Shown here: in pieces, positions 23,822 to 36,066 of the stretch
Numbering within the stretch: position 1 is the first letter of the stretch
Layout: every line of letters starts with the position of its first letter
Origin: Chloranthus sessilifolius
Taxonomy: Eukaryota; Streptophyta; Magnoliopsida; Chloranthales; Chloranthaceae
NCBI GenBank assembly: GCA_021018995.1
Contig: CM037588.1
Coordinates: forward strand, 143,611,725-143,675,724
Length of the DNA stretch: 64,000 bases
Reading direction: 5' to 3'
Program-made: the position numbers and the translations under genes
Notes under the pieces: generated by a model
Told to the model about the DNA's origin: nothing
Databases searched by the model: none
What the model saw: the letters and a program-made list of their open reading frames with translations, nothing else

Positions 23822-24369
23822 CCCCAAGCCTGTATTGATATTTGATGAGTAGGTTCAAGATGAACTCATGGTTAACATGTTGGGGGATGACCCTCAAAAG
23901 TCATCTCAATCAACCTCCTCCACTAGACTAGGTAAAGGTGCGGCACCTCAAGTGAGGAATTGGGCTTCAATGCCCCTAACCTTGGAAGTATCAAATGATG
24001 GTAAATATGGCACTAGCTTCCAAAAAAAAAATAACCTATAAAAAGCAAGGTTGGCCCCTGGCAAGCAATTCCCTGTGTGTATAGAGACCCGCCTTGCCAA
24101 GGGCCGATCCCCGAAGAAAAAGAAAAAACTAAAAAAATAGAAAAAGAAAAAGTAAAAAATATGGAAAAAGCACCAAATAATCCAAACATATTGTCATTCA
24201 AGATTCCCGATCAAAATAAAAATGATGCCTTAATTGAAAAACCCGTCCCACGTGAAATCGACCCCTTTCCTGTCGAAATACAATGAGAGGTAGGAGTCAT
24301 GAGTCTAGACAAGGAGGTTCAAAGTGAGGAGCTTCCCAATGAACTCCTCAACCAATACACCGATTTTAG

Positions 24370-25090
24370 ACAAGGAGGTTCAAAGATATGCCTTATTTGG
24401 ACACCGATTTAGTCGAGCATGAGTTGCTGTTGTATCCAGATGATAAGCCAGTCAAGCAAAAGTTGAGGCGCCTCAGGCCAGAGTGTCTAGCAAAAGTTGG
24501 CTAGCCACTACGGTCTCCAAATACCCGTAGTGGCTAGCCAACATCGTACCGGTACCAAAGAAAGATGGAAAGGTTCGCATGTGCATTGACTTCAAAAACT
24601 TCAACAAGGCAAGCCCAAAAGATGACTTCCCTTTGCCACACATCGACATCTTGTTCGACCATACTGCTAGGCACGGGATGTTCTCATTCATGGATGGATT
24701 TTATGGGTACAATCAGATCAAGATGGCAGTGGTAGACCGAGAAAAGACAGCGTTCATCACTCCATGGGGCACTTTCTGCTATAGAGTCATGTCATTTGAG
24801 TTAAAAAATGCCGGAGCGACATATTAGAAAGTGATGACTGCACTATTCCATGACATGATGCACCGAGAAATCGAGGTGTACGTTGACGACATAATAGCCA
24901 AGTCTCAGGAAAGAGGTGATCATCTAGTGAACCTCTAAAAGCTATTTGAAAGACTAAAGAAGTACAGGTTGCGTCTGAACCCTCAAAAATGCACGTTCGG
25001 CGCTATGTCAGGAAAGTTGCTAGGATTCATCGTCAGCAGAAGAGGCATTGAAGTCAACCTAGTCAAAGTAAAAGCCATCATCAAAATGAC
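24370..25090 (+). pseudogene. Element A reverse transcriptase
   Basis: Recognisable blocks are KVRMCIDFKNFNKASPKDDFP, LFDHTARHGMFSFMDGFYG, YNQIKMAVVDREKTAFITPWG and EVYVDDIIAKSQ, with the catalytic aspartates near 24880-24890. GAT/C-terminal blocks include GFIVSRRGIEV-like residues near 25025. The form YVDDIIAKS is typical of the Tat lineage. Broken copy. Confidence 0.85.
24496..24542. repeat. Perfect 18-bp inverted repeat, 11-nt loop
   Basis: GTTGGCTAGCCACTACGG at 24496-24513 faces its exact complement at 24525-24542 across an 11-base spacer. It can form a strong hairpin. A perfect inverted repeat of this size inside otherwise ordinary sequence is unusual and suggests a template-switch event. 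Confidence 0.9.
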
Positions 25091-26150
25091 ACTGCCATCT
25101 ACCGAGAAAGAAGTTAGATGATTCTTGGGCAGAATACAGTACATTAGTTGGTTCATTGCACAGTTAACTCCTATCTATACACTGATTTTTAAGCTACTAA
25201 GAAAAGATTCGTCTGTCGAATGGAATGATGACTGCCAAACCGCATTTAAAAAAACCAAAAGTTATCTCTTCAACCCTCCAGTGTCCTCCAGTGTTGGTAC
25301 CACCTATACCAGGGAGACCCCTCCTAATGTACCTCTCAAAGACGGAATTTTCGATGGGGTGTATCCTTGGACAACACGATAAAACCAGTAGAAAAGAACA
25401 GGCAATCTAATACCTGAGCAATAAGTTCACTGATTACGAGACGCGCTATTCTCATCTGGAGAAAGCATGTCTGACTCTCGTGTGGGCCACCCAGAGGATT
25501 TGCCACTACTTGCTCTCTCAGGCAATACTCCTTCTGGTGTGAATGGATCTTCTGAAATACCTGTTCAAAAATCCAGCTCTTACTAGGCGGATCCCACACT
25601 GGCAGCTTCTCTTATCAGAATTTGACATCACCTATGTCACTCAGAAGTCAATCAAGGGGCAAGCACTTGCTGATCATCTTGCCGAGAATCCTTTACCTGA
25701 TTCCGAGTCTTTGAGAACCGAGTTCCCTGATGAAGACATCTTATTCATCACAGAGGATGATACAGAAGAGGCACAAGAGTCTTGGGTAATGCACTTTAAT
25801 GGGGCATCCAATGCAGAAGGTCAAGGAGTCAGCGTTATTCTAATTTCGCCGAAAGGGTCCCACATACCAATCTCCATCAAAATCAATTTCCCCTGTACCA
25901 ATAATATGGTCGAATATGAAGCCTGCATAGCTGGATTTCAAGTAGCTCTTGATCTGAACTAACTCATCTCAAGGTGTTTGGCGATTCACAGCTGATAATA
26001 ATCCAGACCAACGGAGATTGGAAGACAAAGGATGAAAAGTTAATTCACATAAACACCTTGAAGATTTGATAACATGCTTCGAAGAGGTTATCTTCTATGT
26101 CCTGTGTGCAGGGAATTGTTTTGCTGACGCACTTGTGACATTAGCATAAT
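25091..26150 (+). pseudogene. Element A RNase H plus second, archaeal-type RNase H
   Basis: The first RNase H follows the RT tether: KDSSVEWNDDCQTAFKK, then a PPVLVPPIPGRPLLMYLS-like strand, and WATQRICHYLLS further on. From about 25780 a second RNase H begins: SWVMHFNGASNAEGQGVSVI, then NNMVEYEACIAGFQVAL. The D..E..EYEA pattern is that of the archaeal-type RNase H acquired by the Tat lineage. This domain pair is the basis for placing element A. Broken copy. Confidence 0.82.
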
Positions 26151-26329
26151 GGTCAAAATTCCTTACAGCGTCGAGATGAAGCCTATCATGATTGGGCAAA
26201 GAAATTAGTCGGCCTTCTGCCTTTAGATCGAGGAACCCATAAAGTTAGATGATGAACCTTCGTGGTTCCCAAACATCAAGAATTTCCTTGAAACACATGA
26301 TTTCCCTGAGGGCACGACCAAGGCTAACA

Positions 26330-27250
26330 GATGGACCATCCAACGTCTAACATCAAATTACGTCATCTGTGGCGAGTGCCTCTACAAGCGATCATATAAC
26401 AACATCCTAGTCAGATGCTTAATTAAAAGCGAGGCAACCAACATCATAAAAAAAAATCCATGAAGGAGTATGCGGTGCCCATGTCAACGACCACATGCTC
26501 GCTAAAAAAATTCTACGATAAGGGTACTTCTGGACCACCATGGAATCTGATTGTTACAAGCATGTTCAGAGGTGCTACAAATGTTAAGAACACTCCAGTC
26601 TGATACATGCTCTAGCCATAGATCTACACAGCATGACCACTCCATGCCCATTTGCCACTTGGGGCCTTGACGTTGTTGGAAAGGTTAATCTGAAAGTTTC
26701 TAGCGGACATCCGTTCATCTTGGTCGCTATCGAGTACTTCATGAAATGGGTAGAGGCAACAGCCTACACAAACATCACGACCAATCATGTTGAGAAATTC
26801 ATTAAGAACAATATTATTTGTCAATTTGACATGCCTAAGGATATCATCGTGGACAATGACACCTATTTTATGAACAACCACATCAGAGCCTTATCCGAGT
26901 AGTACAAGATCAAACATCACCGCTCGTCACCATATCGGCTGCAAACCAATGGAGCCGATGAAGCAGCTAACAAGACACTTGTCTGCATCCTTGAGAAGAT
27001 GGTTGTCACATACCAAGACTAGAGTGAAATGCTATCATTTGCACTATGGGCCTATCGAATGTCGATCCTTACCACTATATGGGCAACACCATTCTCCCTT
27101 GTGTATGAAACTGAGGCAGTACTACCATTTGAAGTTGAAGTTGAAGTACCATCACTCTATATCCTCATCAAATAGATCTGCCAGAAGCCGAAAGAGAGAG
27201 ATCTCGCTTTAAGCAATTAAGCCTGATCAATGAAAAGAGGCTTCAAGCTT
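26330..27250 (+). pseudogene. Element A integrase
   Basis: A zinc-binding region (GVCGAHVNDHMLAKKIL, then CYKHVQRCYKC) is followed by the DDE core: WGLDVVGKVNLKVSSGHPFI, EYFMKWVEATAYTNIT and DMPKDIIVDNDTYF. The gene stops where the LTR of element E begins. Broken copy. Confidence 0.8.
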
Positions 27251-27265
27251 TATGTCACACCCAAG

Positions 27266-27965
27266 TGTTAAGACCTAAAAAGTACCACTTTTCACTCCTT
27301 AACTTAACCTTTGATTAGATCCTCAACCATCTAATAAGCCCTTGTTAAGTGTTTTATGTAGGTAATAACCAGCAGTGAAATAAGGCCAGGAATCCTGCTA
27401 AAGAGCCTGTTTTGGCACCAGAAGTCCCTCAGAAGGATGGACTCTGAATCCAGACCTGAAATGAGCCTAGCGCAGTCCAGTTGAGCTTCCCAAGACTCTA
27501 CAACAACTTCTCGAGCAGATGATTGACTGAAGAGCTTCAGAAACATAAACTCGCATAGCTCTCACGAAGCTCAAGAGTAGAACACATTGCACAGTCTCAC
27601 GCAGTTCAAAGCAGACCTCTCTCAACCTCACGCAGTTCGCTCAGAACGGCTGAGAAGAGAGCTTCAGAAGATGCCTCGCGCAGTTCTCGCACCATTCAAG
27701 AAGAAAGCATCCTTGCGAAGGCAAAGCCACCGTCACGAAGATCAATTAAGACATGGAACCTCGCATAGTTCAGAACTCATTGAAGCTTCGCGAGGTAACT
27801 TGCGAAGTCCAATGAAGAGAAGTACTCGCGAAGTTCTCGTGCTATTCAAATTTGCCCTCACGAAGAACAACCCAGTGACTGCTTGAACTCCAACCCCGCG
27901 ACATCTGAGGCTCTGATGTCTACTCAACCTTGCGACTGCCTACAGAGTAAACCAAGCCAACCTCG
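27266..27965 (+). repeat. Element E 5' LTR, first piece
   Basis: It runs from TGTTAAGACC to the CCTCG target site of element C. From 27548 to 27905 it is packed with variants of CTCGCGAAGTTC (for example CTCACGCAGTTC, CTCGCGCAGTTC, ACTCGCGAAGTTC), at least a dozen copies. The motif recurs upstream of E's extra gene at 59055-59210. Confidence 0.75.
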
Positions 27966-29813
27966 TGATGTTTGATTCTAAGTGTGCATGATTTATTTGT
28001 GCTTTGAAAATAGACTTACAAATAATGAATTATACTGAATTTGGAAAACTAAAAAGAATAAAGAAATATCAGCACAGATAGAAGTAAATTAGCCTGCAAG
28101 ATCAGGGCCAATTGTAGCAAGTTTTAAATGTAAGTGAGTAAAAGATCTTCCACAAAGAATTTTTTAAAAATGTAAGATAAACCTCCATATCTGAGCTACC
28201 AGATCTGGCCTCTGATCCTATCTACAAAGCACATAAGATGGGAGGTTGAATTTGTCACATTAACTAAATGGTAAAAGTAAAGATTAAACTAAATGATCCA
28301 GGTCTGAGTTGGGGGGATTATGATGTAAATTAATAAGAATGGAGAAATAATATCTAACTTTGATTTGGTTCTTGAAACAAAATGAGAATAAAAGTAGATC
28401 AAATGAGAGATGCTCTAATCTTCATCTGGCTACAAGCACAGATGCAAGAGGAAGTAATCTAACTCAAGGATTAGAGTTAAACTTATGGCTATGGTATGTC
28501 CACTTCAATGGCCACAGACCATCCAATAGTCTTTACTCTGAACCCTCAATTCAGAACAAGAAACACCACTACAAATGCTATGAAAGATTAGGTTACAAAC
28601 ACTAATTCCCACAGGGATAATGAATCAAGGGAAATTGCTTGAAAAACAGTAAATCTAAAGGAGTCTAGTGCAATAAGGAGATCACAGGGAACCCTCAACA
28701 CGAATCCAATTGAGAACGTACGGTTCACAGCAACCTTTTCAAATTCACCATTTGAGCGACTCTCGGATTTGTAGTCTTGAATACAATTCTCTCTTGAATT
28801 ACAAAAGTATCTCACAACTCTCAATTGTAAGTAAAAGTTAGGCTATTACAAGAGCTTCAGATAAGCTATCTGAATTGGAAATGGAGCAACATAAATGAAA
28901 CTCAAAATTTGGATGCCCAAATTGGGCAAATGGTTCATCTATTTATAGTTTCCCCCAGGTCTAGCTCAGATGTGTATCGACCAATCAGCAGTGCTTAGAT
29001 CTGTATCAACCAATGGTAGTCGAGCACGAGGATCCAGATCTGTTTTGGCCAATCAGAATTGCTTGATTTGTTTCAGCCAATCAGATGACAGAGGCATCAA
29101 TTCTGTTATGTAATTCGAAAATCTGTTAGAACTTCTAGAAGTTCCCGCCAATTGATTTCATCTTCGGGTGCTCACATGGGGTGGAATATGCCTTTGGTTC
29201 GTACTCAGAATCTTCCGAAATGTCCCTGAGTTTTTAAATGCATTGGGGCACGTGTAAAAGATTACTGAATTACCCTTACAGATGCTAGGAATCTCCAGAA
29301 TACCATTTCGCATAGTTTGGGGAACTTTTCGCAAGGTACTGTGACTTCTGAAGCTCTTTTCGCAAAGTTCAGGTTCTGTTCGCAAGGAGTTCTCTTCTTT
29401 TCGAATAGGTCAGAAATCCTGTCGAAGAGTTCAGGTGCTCTTCGAAAACTAAACCTGGAGCTTTCAGTTCTTTTCGCAAAGTTCAGGTTCTTTTCGAAAT
29501 ATTCAGATTCTTTTCGAAAAGCACTTTGTAATGCATTCTTCTGTTCGAATAGCTCCACACTTTCCAGGTTACAACCAGGCCTTTGTCTTCTTCAGTTTTG
29601 GTATTTTGACAGCTCGTGAGGTTGTCCCTTCTCTTTCTTCCTTTGGATCAACATGGATTATCATCTTTTTGGCACTTTTAGGCTGCTTTCATGGTTAAGC
29701 CTGTCTTTATTGTTAGCTATAACACAAGCACTTAAAACACTTATTTAGTTCTCTCAAGGGTCTATCAACGCCCAGGTTAAAGGGTGGAACATGGTATTTT
29801 CTAGTTCTCAACA
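27966..29813 (-). repeat. Element C 3' LTR
   Basis: On the minus strand it begins TGTTGAGAAC (ending at 29813) and closes AAACATCA at 27966. It is 1848 bp, against 1866 for the partner. An array of TTTTCGAAAAG/TTCGCAAAG motifs lies at 29308-29540. Small open frames inside it are shared with the other LTR only because of LTR identity. Confidence 0.94.
29308..29540. repeat. TTCG-motif array in element C 3' LTR
   Basis: About a dozen copies of TTCGCAAAGTTCAGG, TTTTCGAAAA and close variants occur in 230 bases. The same array is in the 5' LTR (41815-42050), and related motifs fill the stretch before the extra gene (34300-34655). Confidence 0.88.
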
Positions 29814-31553
29814 CACCCCCAAACCTAAGCTTTGATAGTCCCTGAGCAAAGACAGAATTAAAAATAGAATAAAATGCCACTTTTGTAGGGAACACAGTTG
29901 CATTTAGCATATGCAACAAGCCTTTTAAACCCCTAGGTGATCCCCAGTGGAGGAGTGAAGTCTCCTGAAGGTTTTCAGTGAAGGTACCCACAAACTTCTC
30001 CAATAAATCAGTTAATATCAATGCAGCTCATTTAAAGCGCATTTCTTTATCCAAATCAGTTATTCACACCTGCATTAGTCAAGCTATAAAAAGATCTCCA
30101 GGAAAACATTAGTTTAAAGCTAAAATTCAGCTGTAATTCCTTTATCATTCACTCAGTTGGTGTCAAAAAGTTTTTATAAGAAAAATTAATGAAAAGCTTG
30201 CCTTCTATTTGAAAATTCAGTTTATGATGTTACCCCAAATAATTTGATTTCAAACTCAACTCTCACTAGGGTTTTCACTCACCATGCAAATATGAGGGTT
30301 GCACTATTTCACACAGCTCAAGAGCAATTACAGTCCTCAAATAGGATTGTAAGCAGGAGCATAGGCTTTGCTTTTTAGTTCTGAATTCACTGCTCTTTTC
30401 ACCATAGATTACACAAATCTTTATCTCCATGTGACAGCTCAATCCATCATTGATCAGTAAGGACTTTGACTTGGGTGGTACTGTGGCTTATGAGTGAACT
30501 TTATCAAGAATAAAGACGTGGAATGGAATTCAGAATTGAGAAGTCAGTCAAGGTAAGGAAGTAGTAGACACATCTTTATTTCAGCACAATTTCATCTTCT
30601 TCTTTGAATTTTCAGAGCCAAAGTGGCCATCTTTTTCTCTTTCTTTTTCAAATTTCCAATGAAATGACTTTTTCTGACTTTTTTTCTTTTCGAAGCAACA
30701 TTGACTGGAGTGCAACATTTCTTTTGTTGATACATCATTGCCTTCAATTATTTTTCTTCTTTTACCAATCTGTTACCCAACTCTCCTTTCTTCAGCTTCC
30801 TTTCCTTTACCTTCTGAATTTTCAGAGTGAGGGTTAGGCTCAATGAGGTTGATTAGGTTGGTTGATGAGGTTACAAAGAAACCTTGGGTTTATAAGGCTC
30901 AACTGGTGTGTATCAAAGGCAGTTTCAAAAGGTGGGGCTTTTTGAAGTTCAAACTGTCCAAAAGGAGGCCTTACATCATGTCTTTAATATCATGATTGCT
31001 ATCAAGTTATTTCAATTTGAATATGTGTAACTTCTAGTGAAAATAAGCAGGTTCAAACAGTCCCTAGAGCAGAAAAATTGCCAATTCATATCTCCCAAAA
31101 ATTCATTTCAAGCCCAAGTCTCACTGGGTGTAGTTATCTATCAACTTCCTGAGGTATATCATCACTGTTTTCTCTCCTTTTAGGTTTACTAAAACATCAA
31201 TTTTTTTATTTTGAAAATTTTCTGACATTCTCTTCATGAAAGTATTGGAATTACACTAAAAATTAGTTTTAAAAGTTTTAACTTCTTCATTTTTCAGGTG
31301 TGAAATCACTTTATTTTCAAAAATTCTACTGATAATCAGCTGCATTAATGTTAACTTAATTATTGGCATTTCTGCCACACCCCCAAACCTATGGTGAGCA
31401 GGGTCCGCACTGGTCCAAAGTGTATTAGCAAAGAAAAGAAACAAGCAACCAGAAATTATAATGAAAAGAAAAAAGAAAAGAAATGCACAATGTATTAACA
31501 CAAAACCAAAATTTTATATTATAGACCCATAAAACAGATATGTACAATGTATT
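29814..31553 (-). other. Element C long 3' untranslated region with two polypurine-tract-like sites
   Basis: Between the extra gene and the 3' LTR are 1.7 kb without a supported gene. On the minus strand the sequence next to the LTR is CTTAGGTTTGGGGGTG (29814-29829), the polypurine tract. A near copy, CATAGGTTTGGGGGTGTG, lies 1.55 kb upstream at 31376-31393. Element E has the same internal site at 63381-63398. Confidence 0.75.
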
Positions 31554-34029
31554 CTAATAGCTGGGGTCAAAGTCTGTATCATAAGTTGGTTCAATGGGAT
31601 CAGAACTAGAGTCATTGTCAGAGTCAGAACTAGAAGCAGTGTTGGAGTCTGAACTTGATTTAGCCTTCTCCTGGATTGTTTTTTCAGCTCGGTGTATTCC
31701 TCAGTTTTGATCTTTTTGGTGAGGCCAATATACTTTTCAAGTCTAGTAGTCCTCAATTTTTCTTGTTCAAGCTGTGCTTGCAACATGGTCACCTTGTGCT
31801 GCTCACTCCTAACAATCTGAAAAGTTTGACCTAGCAGGTCCTGCATCTTCTCTCTCTCAAATTTCATGAATAACTCTAATTTCCGAATCTGGTTTTCATA
31901 AGGGGTTCTAATGTAAGCTTGCAAATCAGCTAACCTTTTGAGGACATCTCGACAGATATATGGATTCTCTTCCATAGCCCTTTTAAGAGTGGCAAATCTG
32001 GGGATGGGAATGGAGTGGTAGGGGACCAAAGGTATCCCAGCAGTGGGAGTGGGAGAAGAGGAGTCCAAAAGAATGACCTCAGGGTCGGTTTGAGTGGCTT
32101 GATCAGAAAAAGTGAGGAGAGGTGAAAATGGCTCAATAAGAACTACTTCAGGTTCTGTTTGGGTAGTATGGGCAGTAGTGGTGAGGGTGGGTGGGTCAAC
32201 AAATACTACCTCTGGTTTTGTTTGGGTAGCATGATCATCAATAGCAGGTACAGTGGCTAAGGTATTTGTGTGGGATGTGGAGGCTAAGGTTTGGAGAAGG
32301 GCATTGGTCACAGACTAATTGTTTGTGTTGATCTGTAGTTGGGCTTGGATGGATTGGAGAAAGGTAAATATTTGGCTAATTGATTCAGGTGTGGGTGTGG
32401 TATGCATAGTAGGGGTTGGTAGAACTGAAGTAGATGGTTGATATGTAATGGGTGAAATGGTTGTAAAGGGTGAAGTAGCCAAATGAGTGAAATGAGGAGG
32501 GTCAGGTATAGGTACAGATTCAAGCCCAATATTCTCTAAAATAGATCTTATCAGTGATGAATAAGCCTTTGTAGTGAATATCTCAGGTTCAGTTTGGGTA
32601 TGAGTTACCTCAGGTGTATTAGTTGAATTAGCAGGTGAACCTGAGAAGCTTTGGAGCAGAGGAGTACTAGGAGCTTGTTCAACAAAGTCAAGGGCTAAAT
32701 CTTGAATATTATTGAGAGAGATTGGTGGTGTGAGTATGGCTGGAGTGGTTGGTGTAGAGGAGTCTGCAACTGGGATTATGTTGGTTATGGGAGATGGGAT
32801 TGCTTGAAGGGGTGCAAGAATCGGAGTTGGGCTAGGTGAGGTGGGTAAGATGACCACTTCTTCAAGAACGGGTGCAGCTAAAGAGCTGGTCACCACAGGA
32901 AAGACAGCTTGTTCAATGTCACCTGCAGTTGAAATAGGTGCAGCTAAAGAGCTGGTCATCTCAGGGTCTGGCAAAGCAGGTTCAATAGTAGTGAAGGTGT
33001 CTGGGTATGGCAGTTCAATAGCAGTGAGGCGGGTTCCACTTCCTCCCTCATTCTTCTCAACATTGCTTGACTTGTAGTCCAAGCCTTTTTCCCAAACGCA
33101 TGAGGAGATATAACTTCAAATGGCTCTTGCTCATCAATATCAAACTTGGCTCTTAGTAGGGCTGTGATCAGCCTACCAAATGGTATTCCAGCTAATTTCT
33201 GCTCCTTTTTCAACTTGGTACTAATATCAGCCGTGGCTTCAAAAATCAACATAGGGGCATTGAAAAATTGTCCCTTAGAAAAATGGAAGAGAGCCTCTAA
33301 AATTGGTGTCCTTCTTTCTTGGTTGTGCCCAGTGACATAAAAACATCCCCTCAAAATAGAATCCATCAGTAAAAATTGAGGTGCTAGGTCTCTCCTCATT
33401 ATGGATTGTCCAGTTCCAACGATGCCTTGCATTAAATGTGCAGCCATTTCTCTGAAAGAGGCAGTTTCTGCTGCGGCCAGTGGACCAGCAGGATCATGTT
33501 GAAAAGGTATCCCCAAAGCATTCCCAATGTCTTCATAAGTGACAGTTATATCGCAATCATCAATGAAAATAACAAGAGTAGGGACATCAGCATCCTTCTC
33601 TATCACTTTTACTATGTTTTGGTACCATAATTTCACCATTTGTGGATAAATTTTCTCTGGAAGAGGGGTTAAGATATTGCTTAGTGAGGCATCCCTAATG
33701 TATTTCAAAGATAACTGACATTCAGGTTTGTTGTAGAAAAAGGTCTCATCAACAAAATATTCTGGAATTAGCTTCTGAGCTTCGATAAATGGGTTCGGCA
33801 GTACCAAATGAATAGGCAAAGGAGGAAGCTCAGACTCAGGGCTAGTGTCAGCTGTTGGGGTGGGTTCCTCATATCTCACCTTTTTCCCCTTCTCAATCAT
33901 ATCAGCTTTCTCCATTGAAAGTTTCCTTTTAGCTGAAGCTTTGGTTTTTCTTTTTTTTGACGGTTTGCTAATTTTCTTAGCAGAAGATTTTTGGAACATT
34001 TCAGCCAATGATTTTTCAGCTTTCCCCAT
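31554..34029 (-). pseudogene. Element C extra 3' gene (PF20167-like domain, coiled coil)
   Basis: It starts MGKAEKSLAEMFQ at 34029, followed by a strong basic cluster (KKISKPSKKRKTKASAKRK), a likely nuclear localisation signal. The conserved domain (about 33740-33130) includes SLKYIRDASLSNILTPL, YPQMVKLWYQNI, GTGQSIMRRDLAPQFLLMDS, GHNQERRTPILEALFHFSKG and IPFGRLITALL. Then come a long Pro/Thr/Ser-rich linker, a helical coiled-coil-like segment (ENQIRKLELFMKFEREKMQD, about 31890) and an acidic Ser/Asp tail. The E gene matches it segment by segment. Function is unknown. Broken copy with few breaks. Confidence 0.82.
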
Positions 34030-34870
34030 TCTAAAGCTTTGTATAAAAACTCCCACAATAAATGCTGATACCAAATCAAATTTTGCAAATGATAAACAGA
34101 GGAAATGCACAGAAAAATACCAAAATCTAGGGTTTTGGTTGTTGCTTGCTTGTGAAATCCACCGTAACCGAACTGTAAGCTAAAATCCCTCTCTTCAAGC
34201 TTAAATGATCGAACAAATGTGAAGAAAAGTGTGGCTGAATTCTAAAATCACGCAAGGAAAGAAAGAAAAAGGGTTTCTGTGAAACAGGACGTTCTCAGAA
34301 GGCTTTCGAATATGAAACCCTTACTTCGAAAGGGTTTAAATATGCTCAAAATGATTTTCGCAAATATCTTTGAAGTTTTCAAAAAGTTCAAAATAGTCCT
34401 TTTTTACAAGTGAGAATGGCATCAGTACCATTCGAAAAGCATATGGCTTAAGAATCAACTATTCGAACAGCGAATAGCTCCAGAACTAACTTTTTGAAAA
34501 GCAAATCATTTTGAACTAACTATTCGAAAAGCAAATCATTCTTTTCGAGCGCTTAATTCTGAGTTTTCAGCTCCTTTTCGAAAGGTTAATTAAACTTTTC
34601 GAGAAGGATTTTTTTCTTTGCGAGTTAATTTTTTTACATATTTAAACTTCTCGAATTGAAAGTAAAATGACTAAAAACAAAGAGCAAACAATTATGCAAA
34701 AATTATAAAACAAGCACTGATAAAATACATATTATACAGTTGGTTATCCTCAGATATGGGACGGATCTTGATGATAGATGGTTAGTACAGGCTCCAGGGT
34801 ATTTTCAATGCATCGTTTGAGCCTCTGACCATTTACTTTCAAGATTCTTCCATCACTTGGGTCCAAAATT
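34030..34870 (-). promoter_or_regulatory. Element C region upstream of extra gene with TTCG array
   Basis: Between the integrase end and the extra gene, 34300-34655 holds about ten copies of TTCGAAAAG, CTTTTCGA and TTCGCAAA, the motif family also found in the LTRs. Nearer the gene, on the minus strand, AAAACCCTAGATTTTGG (about 34125-34141) is a telo-box-type leader motif, as in the other three elements. I infer a promoter and leader for the extra gene. Confidence 0.6.
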
Positions 34871-35885
34871 TCAACAAATTTCGTAAGGAGATGCATGAAT
34901 GACTGTATATGGCCCTTCCCATCTGGATCTCAGCTTTCCAGGAAAAAACTTAAGTTTTGAGTTAAATAGACATACCTTAGAGCCAGCTATGAACTCTTTT
35001 CTCAACAAATTTTTATCATAGATGGCCTTGACTTTCTCTTTGTAAGATCTTGCAGTGGTGTATGCATCCATCCTCAGCTCTTCTAACTCCCCAAGCTACA
35101 ATTTCCTGTGATTATCAGCAGTAGTAAGATCCATGTTCAAGGTTTTAATAGCCCAAAAGGCCTTATATTCTAACTCCATTGGTAAATGGCATGCTTTGCC
35201 AAAGACCAATCTGAATGGGGACATGCCAATTGGGGTTTTATAGGCTATCCTATATGCCCACAATACATCATTCAGCTTAAAGGACCAATCCTTTCTGTCC
35301 TTCTTCACAGTCTTTTCCAGTATATGTTTGATTTCTCTATTGGAAATCTCCACTTGTCCACTGGTTTGTGGATGATATGGAGTAGCTACTCTATGAGTCA
35401 CAGAGTAATTTTTCAATAAAGCTTCAAAATATTTATTACAAAAATGGCTTCCCCATCACTGATAATAGCTCTGGGAAAACCAAACCTGGAAAAAATGTTA
35501 TCCTTTAAAAATTTCAGAACCACTCTGTGATCATTGGTTTTAGTGGCTGTGGCTTCAACCCATTTGGATACATAATCCACAGCTACTAAGATGAAATTAC
35601 ACCCATTGGAAGGAGAAAAGGGACCCATGAAGTCTATTCCCCAAATATCAAACAATTCAACTACCAAAATAGGCTGTAATGGCATTGAGTTTCTCTTAGA
35701 AATGCTGCCCAATTTCTGGCAGTTCTGGCAAGACTTACAGTGCTGCAGAGCATCTTTGAAAAGTTTAGGCCAATAAAATCCACACTGTAAAATCTTTGCA
35801 GCAGTTTTGTTTCCACTAAAATGACCTCCACAGGCCTGCTCATGACACATAGAAAGTATGCTATGAAAGTTTTCTTCAGGAACAC
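34871..35885 (-). pseudogene. Element C integrase
   Basis: On the minus strand: a zinc-binding part ([19 protein letters not shown], then CKSCQNCQK), the core segments [32 protein letters not shown] and [10 protein letters not shown], then [20 protein letters not shown] and [20 protein letters not shown], which are typical of Athila integrases. A C-terminal basic segment (SRWEGPYTVIHASPYE) ends near 34871. No chromodomain. Broken copy. Confidence 0.88.
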
Positions 35886-36066
35886 ATCTTCTTATTATTT
35901 GGTCTGCACAAATCTTGAACAGATAAGGATCCTCTCAAATAAAATGTTTAACCTTTGAGAAAAAAAGATCTTTATCCATTTTATTCCAATGTCGAGGAAT
36001 TCTTCCAGTAGCCAAAAAGTTGACTATGTTTGTAAACCAAGGGGTGTGTATACTGATAGCAAAAGG

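Larger units (their letters stand above)
23822..27265 (+). mobile_element. Element A, right part (pol)
   Basis: Continuation of the Tat-lineage fossil beyond element B. After a low-complexity Lys/Glu-rich linker (about 24100-24290) come RT, RNase H, a second archaeal-type RNase H and integrase. The element is then cut off by the 5' LTR of element E at 27266. It has many breaks. The element's own 3' end is not in the window. Confidence 0.85.

Noticed and set aside
28360-28605. An 81-codon frame repeated at 40845-41090
   Set aside because: Both lie in the LTRs of element C and match because the LTRs are copies.
31554-34029. Extra gene of C considered as an envelope-like gene
   Set aside because: No signal peptide or membrane segments are visible in the main domain, and the N-terminus is basic and NLS-like, which fits a nuclear protein better.
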